From assembly GCA_025506515.1 (NCBI GenBank), contig CM046442.1, positions 15,367,687 to 15,431,686 of the forward strand: a stretch of 64,000 nucleotides of DNA, read 5' to 3'. The stretch's first letter is position 1; the number at the start of each line of letters is the position of its first letter. Made by a program: the position numbers and the translations under genes. This stretch comes from Flaveria trinervia. Taxonomy: Eukaryota; Streptophyta; Magnoliopsida; Asterales; Asteraceae. The notes beneath the pieces are model-generated. The model saw only the letters and a program-made list of their open reading frames with translations, searched no databases and had not been told where the DNA came from. Shown here in pieces: positions 59,713 through 64,000 of the stretch.

Positions 59713-60060
59713 TGTGGAAAGTTAGAGTTGATCATAGACAGTTGACAATGCTTCGGAAGAAGAATTTTTGGCTTGGAAGAGTGGAGGTTACTCTTCGGAA
59801 GAAGGATGATTAAGCTTCGGAAGTTCTCTTAACTTCGGAAGTAAAGTTTATTCTCGGAAGATATGTTTGCTAAACACAGAGGGGGTAAACTATAAATAGT
59901 TTGTTAATATTTTTTAAGTCCTGATTCGTGTATATAAAGATCAATAGACGTTTAGAAGTTTAAGTTTTTCTAGTATTCTTGTGTAATTCTTCATAACAAG
60001 TTCATCATTCAATAGTGAATCTTTCTTCAATCTTGTTCTTTCTTAGTTAGTTTTACAACA
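59713..60060 (+). repeat. 3' LTR of the Tork-like Copia element
   Basis: The LTR is 348 bp. It retains the CTTCGGAAG words of U3 and shows several substitutions and short indels relative to the 5' LTR. Confidence 0.95.
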
Positions 60061-60065
60061 CATCT

Positions 60066-61639
60066 CTATAAAGTAATCATCTCTATACTCTGTTTGATTA
60101 GAGATTAGTCTGTTTTGCGATCATGTTGATCAGTTTGTTCATTAATCATTATGTTTTCTTCGTTATCTTGATGATAAGTTTTCTTGTCTAGTTGGATTTC
60201 TTTGTTCTTATGATCTATAATAAAACTTTGGCATGTTTATGTGTTTAGGTACCGTTGAGCCTGAGATTTCTTGACTCAATTTACCGGTTAATCTCTTCAA
60301 ATATTGTATTTTCTATTTTTACCCTTATATACAGCATGAACCCAAAATATCATATCTAAAGGATGATAGGTTTTTTTTAACTCATATATTCTCAATATAT
60401 TCACATAAAAGACTAATATAATTTCTTACAAAGAAAATAATGATAATAATTGTGTGTTTAGTAGACAAATTGGTTAATACGAAAAATCTATTTTATCCTT
60501 TTAAAATAAAACCAACTAATCCATCAAGATAGTACAAACTATATTTTAAAAACAAAAGGGATAATAACAGAATCTATTATAATTATTTGGCAGATACTTC
60601 ATGTGTTACCATTATATAAGCAAAAAAAACTATTGCACAATGCAATATTTTAATAATAGTATAACGAAAAGAAAAAATATATTAAACATATAGTTGCAAA
60701 GTCCTAAACCATCAAATCATTCCCCTAGAAAAGGTTGTCCTTCACTCCTTCCAGAAGTAGAAGGGGGGCAATCTAGTACTGATTTTCCCAAAACATAACT
60801 TTTTAATTTCTAATATATAACACTCTCGAATATAATATTTTATAAATTTATAAATAATAATGAAACTACCTATTTCTTAACCGAAAATAAAATGCATGCA
60901 AGTTTAAAAGAACTAGGAAATATAATTGAATTAAAACGCAACAAAACTAAATCAATTTAATAACTACTATCTAGTAATTAAATTATATTAAAGATAAAGT
61001 GAAAGATATCATATTTAAAAAAAAATACTTTTCTTCATAAATTGAGTCGTAGTTCATTTTTTATTTATTTTTAGTTTTGTATGAAGGGTGTAGCCATTGG
61101 AGACGTGGAAGGGACGACAACCCCATCTACTCCTGTTCTTTTCTAGTTCCTATTGTGTTCAACGTTTTCTTTTTAGATAATAATAAAAATATATAGTTCA
61201 TGAGCCGATTATGACTTGTGTATATATTTTTTATATATCCTTTTCAATCTCTAACCCAACACGAGTGTTTAACATAAACTCAAATATATTAAGATAAATT
61301 GTGCAAATTATATGAACAAAAAGATATTTATAATCAAGGTAGGAAGAAAATTCAATAACCAAGTGCATTCACCACAAATTAGTTTGAGAAAGTTTCTTCA
61401 CTTGACCATGCATGTTACAAAACAAGAAGAAACAAAAAGAAGGGACATTGTGTTACAATCATAGCTAGCTTTCATTAGACTGTCTCAACAATGTATTAAC
61501 GCTTAACCTCCTTAGTTGATAGTTACACATTTTTTACAATTATTACTTTTCACCCTCCAATATTTCAATTATTACAATTTTAGTCCCTCAACTAACCACA
61601 ATGAAGTAAAATTCTATACGAGCATGCAACAAACCCCAA
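60066..61639. other. AT-rich intergenic DNA
   Basis: No gene or repeat is supported. The last about 270 bp may be the 3' non-coding part of the antisense Gypsy remnant that follows. Confidence 0.45.
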
Positions 61640-61658
61640 CCCCCCCCCCCCCCCCCCC
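61640..61658. repeat. Run of 19 C
   Basis: A pure C homopolymer, preceded by AAACCCCAA. It sits exactly where the antisense Gypsy coding remnant ends (poly-G in its sense). Confidence 0.9.
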
Positions 61659-61659
61659 A

Positions 61660-62215
61660 AAATAATTTGCTTGTCCTCAAGAATGAAAGTTGGAAAAGTG
61701 TAGTTCAAAGACATCCAAAAACACCAATGAAGCATCTGTAATTGGTACGCTTACCCAATAAACCAAGACTTGAGTGACCAAGGACCTTTCTCTACGAGCT
61801 AGGTGTTGGTCAACAATAGCTCGTTAAAAGGAAACGAGTTAGTGGGTAAAGGAAAATTAGGATGATGAGCACCATGAGTAGCTTTTAACAATGATACATG
61901 AAACACATAATAAAGCTGAGCATCTAAAGAAGATCCAGCTTATATGCTACTAAACCAACCTTCTCTGATATTAAAAAAAGGTCCATAGTACATGAGGAGC
62001 AAACTTAGAGTACTAATATCCTTGTATGGTTGTTTGAACATGGGGTTGTTGCTTCAAATAAACCTAGTCGCCCGCATTAAAATGTCATTTAGTGCGATGA
62101 TTAGTAGTCATTTGCAACAAATGATTGTGTCTTACCCAATGATTGCTTCAAAGATTGAATCATTGCCTCCCAGTCACGATGAAAATGTTCCGTAACATCC
62201 ATTAAGTATCAAAAG
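61660..62215 (-). pseudogene. Antisense Gypsy integrase C-terminus and tail remnant
   Basis: On the minus strand, broken frames show, in order, MIQSLKQSLGKTQSFVAN, a phrase like KFAPHVLWTF, then EKVGLVAYKLDL. After these come a degenerate VFHVSLLK-like phrase, VLVYW-type sequence, and finally FPTFILEDKQIILGG. This order is the end of Ty3/Gypsy pol (linker, GPF-type region, chromodomain-like tail). Many stops show long decay. I could not find its LTRs, and the Gypsy clade is uncertain. Confidence 0.65.
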
Positions 62216-62418
62216 GAATGTATGGAATATGGACATAAGGAGGATAGCAATACAAATCATGGAATGAGGACATTTCAATGGACGAATGATAGTGTTATTG
62301 TACCACAATTCGCCAGTGGTAACCATTGTATCTACTATGTGGAGCATCTATCTCCATGCAATGTAAGTAAGATTCTAAATATCTATTTTAAACTTATGTT
62401 TAGCAATCACTTTGAGGG
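62216..62418. other. Short intergenic stretch before the third Copia LTR
   Basis: No homology was recognised. A short plus-strand frame (62222-62428) looks accidental. Confidence 0.4.
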
Positions 62419-63353
62419 TGTTAGATAATGGATAAAGCTAATTGGATGCCTTGTAGCCACATAAACTCTTGTCAAAACTAATTAAGGAGGATCGGATCCA
62501 ATTAGACATGATTAAGTGTTGGATCAAGAAGACGGGTGCAACCAAAACCAAACACTTAGAGTATTTTGAGTACAACTAATAAAGTTCTTTCGAAGATAAG
62601 TTCAGCACTTCTGAAGGTATATGTGAACTTCCGAAGCAAAACTCAAAGGAACTTCTAAAGATAAGGTTCAGCTTTCGAAGACCAAGTCTCTGCTCTTTCG
62701 AGGGTTCAACACTTAGAAGAAATGAAGACTACAACTTCCAAAAAATGAAGTTCAAAGGAAGCCTCAGAAGAAGTAGCCACTTCTGAAGTATAAGTGGCTT
62801 CGAAAGAACAAGTAGTTAACCTTCGAAAGTATCTACTATGAACCAGTGGACATAAGTATGGTGTCTCTGACACTCCGCTACAAAACCTCTGATACTACAT
62901 GGTGTTTCCCAAAAGGCCATGTTGTTGACCATACTTTATTCCATTATTAAACTTCATTTGTTAGTATAGTTACCAACTTTAGCTGGTGACAAAAGGTAAG
63001 TCATGGACATGTAATGACTACCATATCTTAGATAAGACATTATCTAAGATACCTTAACTATAGCTTTGTAGTATTTGCTTTAGTTATAGGATTCCAGCTG
63101 GTATCAAAGTATATCCGACTATAGATAGTAGTATATATAGTTTCTTATTATAACTCTTGTAGTAAGCTTGTAAGAGTCTTGTAATACTTTGAGTTGAGAA
63201 GTAATATATACAAGTATCTTGAAAATTATTCTCTCGTGTTTTTTTGTGTTACTTAGTATATTATAATCAACTCTTAGAAGAATTCTGCTTCTTGAGTGTT
63301 CATCAGTGAGTTTGAGAGAAATACTTGTGTTGAATACAAAAACCAATACTGCA
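62419..63353 (+). repeat. 5' LTR of a third Copia element (right edge)
   Basis: The candidate starts TGTTAGATAATGG and ends ACTGCA, 2 nt before a primer site. It is about 935 bp. The U3 region (62590-62840) is full of CTTCGAAAG, CTTCTGAAG and CTTCCGAAG words. A TATATATAG box is at about 63130. The left boundary is inferred, since the matching 3' LTR lies outside the window. Confidence 0.7.
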
Positions 63354-63355
63354 AT

Positions 63356-63367
63356 TGGTATCAGAGC
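63356..63367 (+). other. Primer-binding site of the third Copia element
   Basis: TGGTATCAGAGC exactly matches the canonical initiator-Met primer complement. Confidence 0.92.
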
Positions 63368-63440
63368 TTCTTCTCCTGATTGTGCGATCTAACCATCCTC
63401 ATCAAACTCTTGTTCACTCACTCTCTCACTACACTCAAAC

Positions 63441-64000
63441 ATGGCCCTTAACCAAAAATCTGAATATGAAATGGAAATGATGACTAAAGCACCCATCATC
63501 ACCCCAAAAAACTTCAGACAATGGAGCAGACGCATAGCAGGGTTCATCAGATATCAAGACAACCGCATGTGGAAATCTATTGCCAATGGTCCCTACGAGC
63601 CAAAGGTGGCTTCACCTGCTGGAGGAGATGCCATGATAGAGAAGGCAGTAGAAGGCTACTCTGAAGAAGATCTCAAGCGGATAGATATTTATGAGAAGGC
63701 GATAACTGTTCTGATGACTGCAATTCCCAACTCCATTATGGTGGGGGTTTGAGAACTATCGGACAACCAAGAACTGTTTGATGCTTTAACCCTCATGTAC
63801 TCCAACTCTAATGACTCAAAGAAAGATTCACTAAAGCAACAATTTGAGAACTTACTCATATTGCTAGAAAGACCTTGCACCAGCAATACTTCAGGTACAT
63901 GGATCTTATCTCCTCCCTTTAATCTGTGGGAATAGCTCCTGAATTGAGAGACCTCACAAGGAAATTCATGAGTGCACTTCCCAATGAGTGGACGTTCTAC
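63441..64000 (+). pseudogene. gag: Copia gag, partial at window end
   Basis: The frame opens at the ATG at 63441 with MALNQKSEYEMEMMTKAPII and FRQWSRRIAGFIRYQDNRMW, the N-terminal pattern of Copia gag. It stops at a TGA (63750-63752) but continues in phase with ELSDNQELFDAL. A shift follows near 63850, after which HQQYFRYMDLISSL and RKFMSALPNEW appear, as in UBN2 domains. The rest of the element lies beyond the window. Confidence 0.8.

Larger units (their letters stand above)
53088..60060 (+). mobile_element. Complete but degenerate Copia element (probably Tork lineage), 7.0 kb with insert
   Basis: The LTRs 53088-53439 and 59713-60060 start TGTGGAAAGTTA and end TTTTACAACA. They are flanked by a perfect 5-bp duplication CATCT (53083-53087 and 60061-60065). 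The order gag, protease, integrase, RT, RNase H is Copia. A 2.26-kb solo LTR splits it. Without that insert the element is about 4.7 kb, normal for Tork/Tnt1-like elements. Stops and frameshifts disrupt gag, protease and RT. Confidence 0.95.

Overview
This window looks like repeat-rich nuclear DNA of a flowering plant, most likely a eudicot. It is AT-rich, it is packed with nested LTR retrotransposons and MITEs, and I could support no ordinary host gene, tRNA or rRNA. The composition of the largest Copia element, which carries an extra ORF region after pol, reminds me of SIRE-lineage elements in Asteraceae. That placement rests on memory of the family and could not be searched.

Layout. Positions 1-6652 are intergenic DNA with a MITE, low-complexity stretches, a TA-rich microsatellite and two copies of one MITE family. 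Positions 6658-23790 are a complete but decayed 17.1-kb Copia element with 0.93-kb LTRs and a perfect 5-bp target duplication. It has gag, a long Lys-rich region with three CCHC motifs, protease, integrase, RT and RNase H up to 14692. Beyond that lie about 8 kb with an internal polypurine tract, an apparent internal promoter with a leader intron, and a broken post-pol ORF region. A 2.4-kb Gypsy-type solo LTR has inserted cleanly into that ORF. Positions 23796-26780 look like an old Gypsy-type LTR full of degenerate tandem repeats. Positions 26781-36951 are AT-rich with small DNA elements, including a Mutator-like element with a 9-bp duplication.

Positions 36958-49056 are a solo LTR split by a 9.4-kb Ty3/Gypsy chromovirus of Tekay type (38269-47638), which has a CCHC gag, protease, RT, RNase H, integrase and a chromodomain-like tail. 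A probable Helitron 3' end lies in the same LTR. Positions 50798-52495 hold a Copia scrap and an inverted-repeat element with a 30-bp minisatellite. Positions 53088-60060 are a second complete Copia element, probably Tork lineage, split by another solo LTR. Positions 61660-62215 are an antisense Gypsy integrase/chromodomain remnant. From 62419 a third Copia element begins and runs off the window.

Every polyprotein carries stops or frameshifts, so none looks autonomous here. Relative order can be read from the nesting: solo LTR before Tekay at 36958-49056, Copia before solo LTR at 53088-60060, and SIRE-like Copia before solo LTR at 6658-23790. The most unusual feature is the extra transcription-unit-like region (15983-22816) of the large Copia element, which shares palindromic motifs with that element's own LTR.
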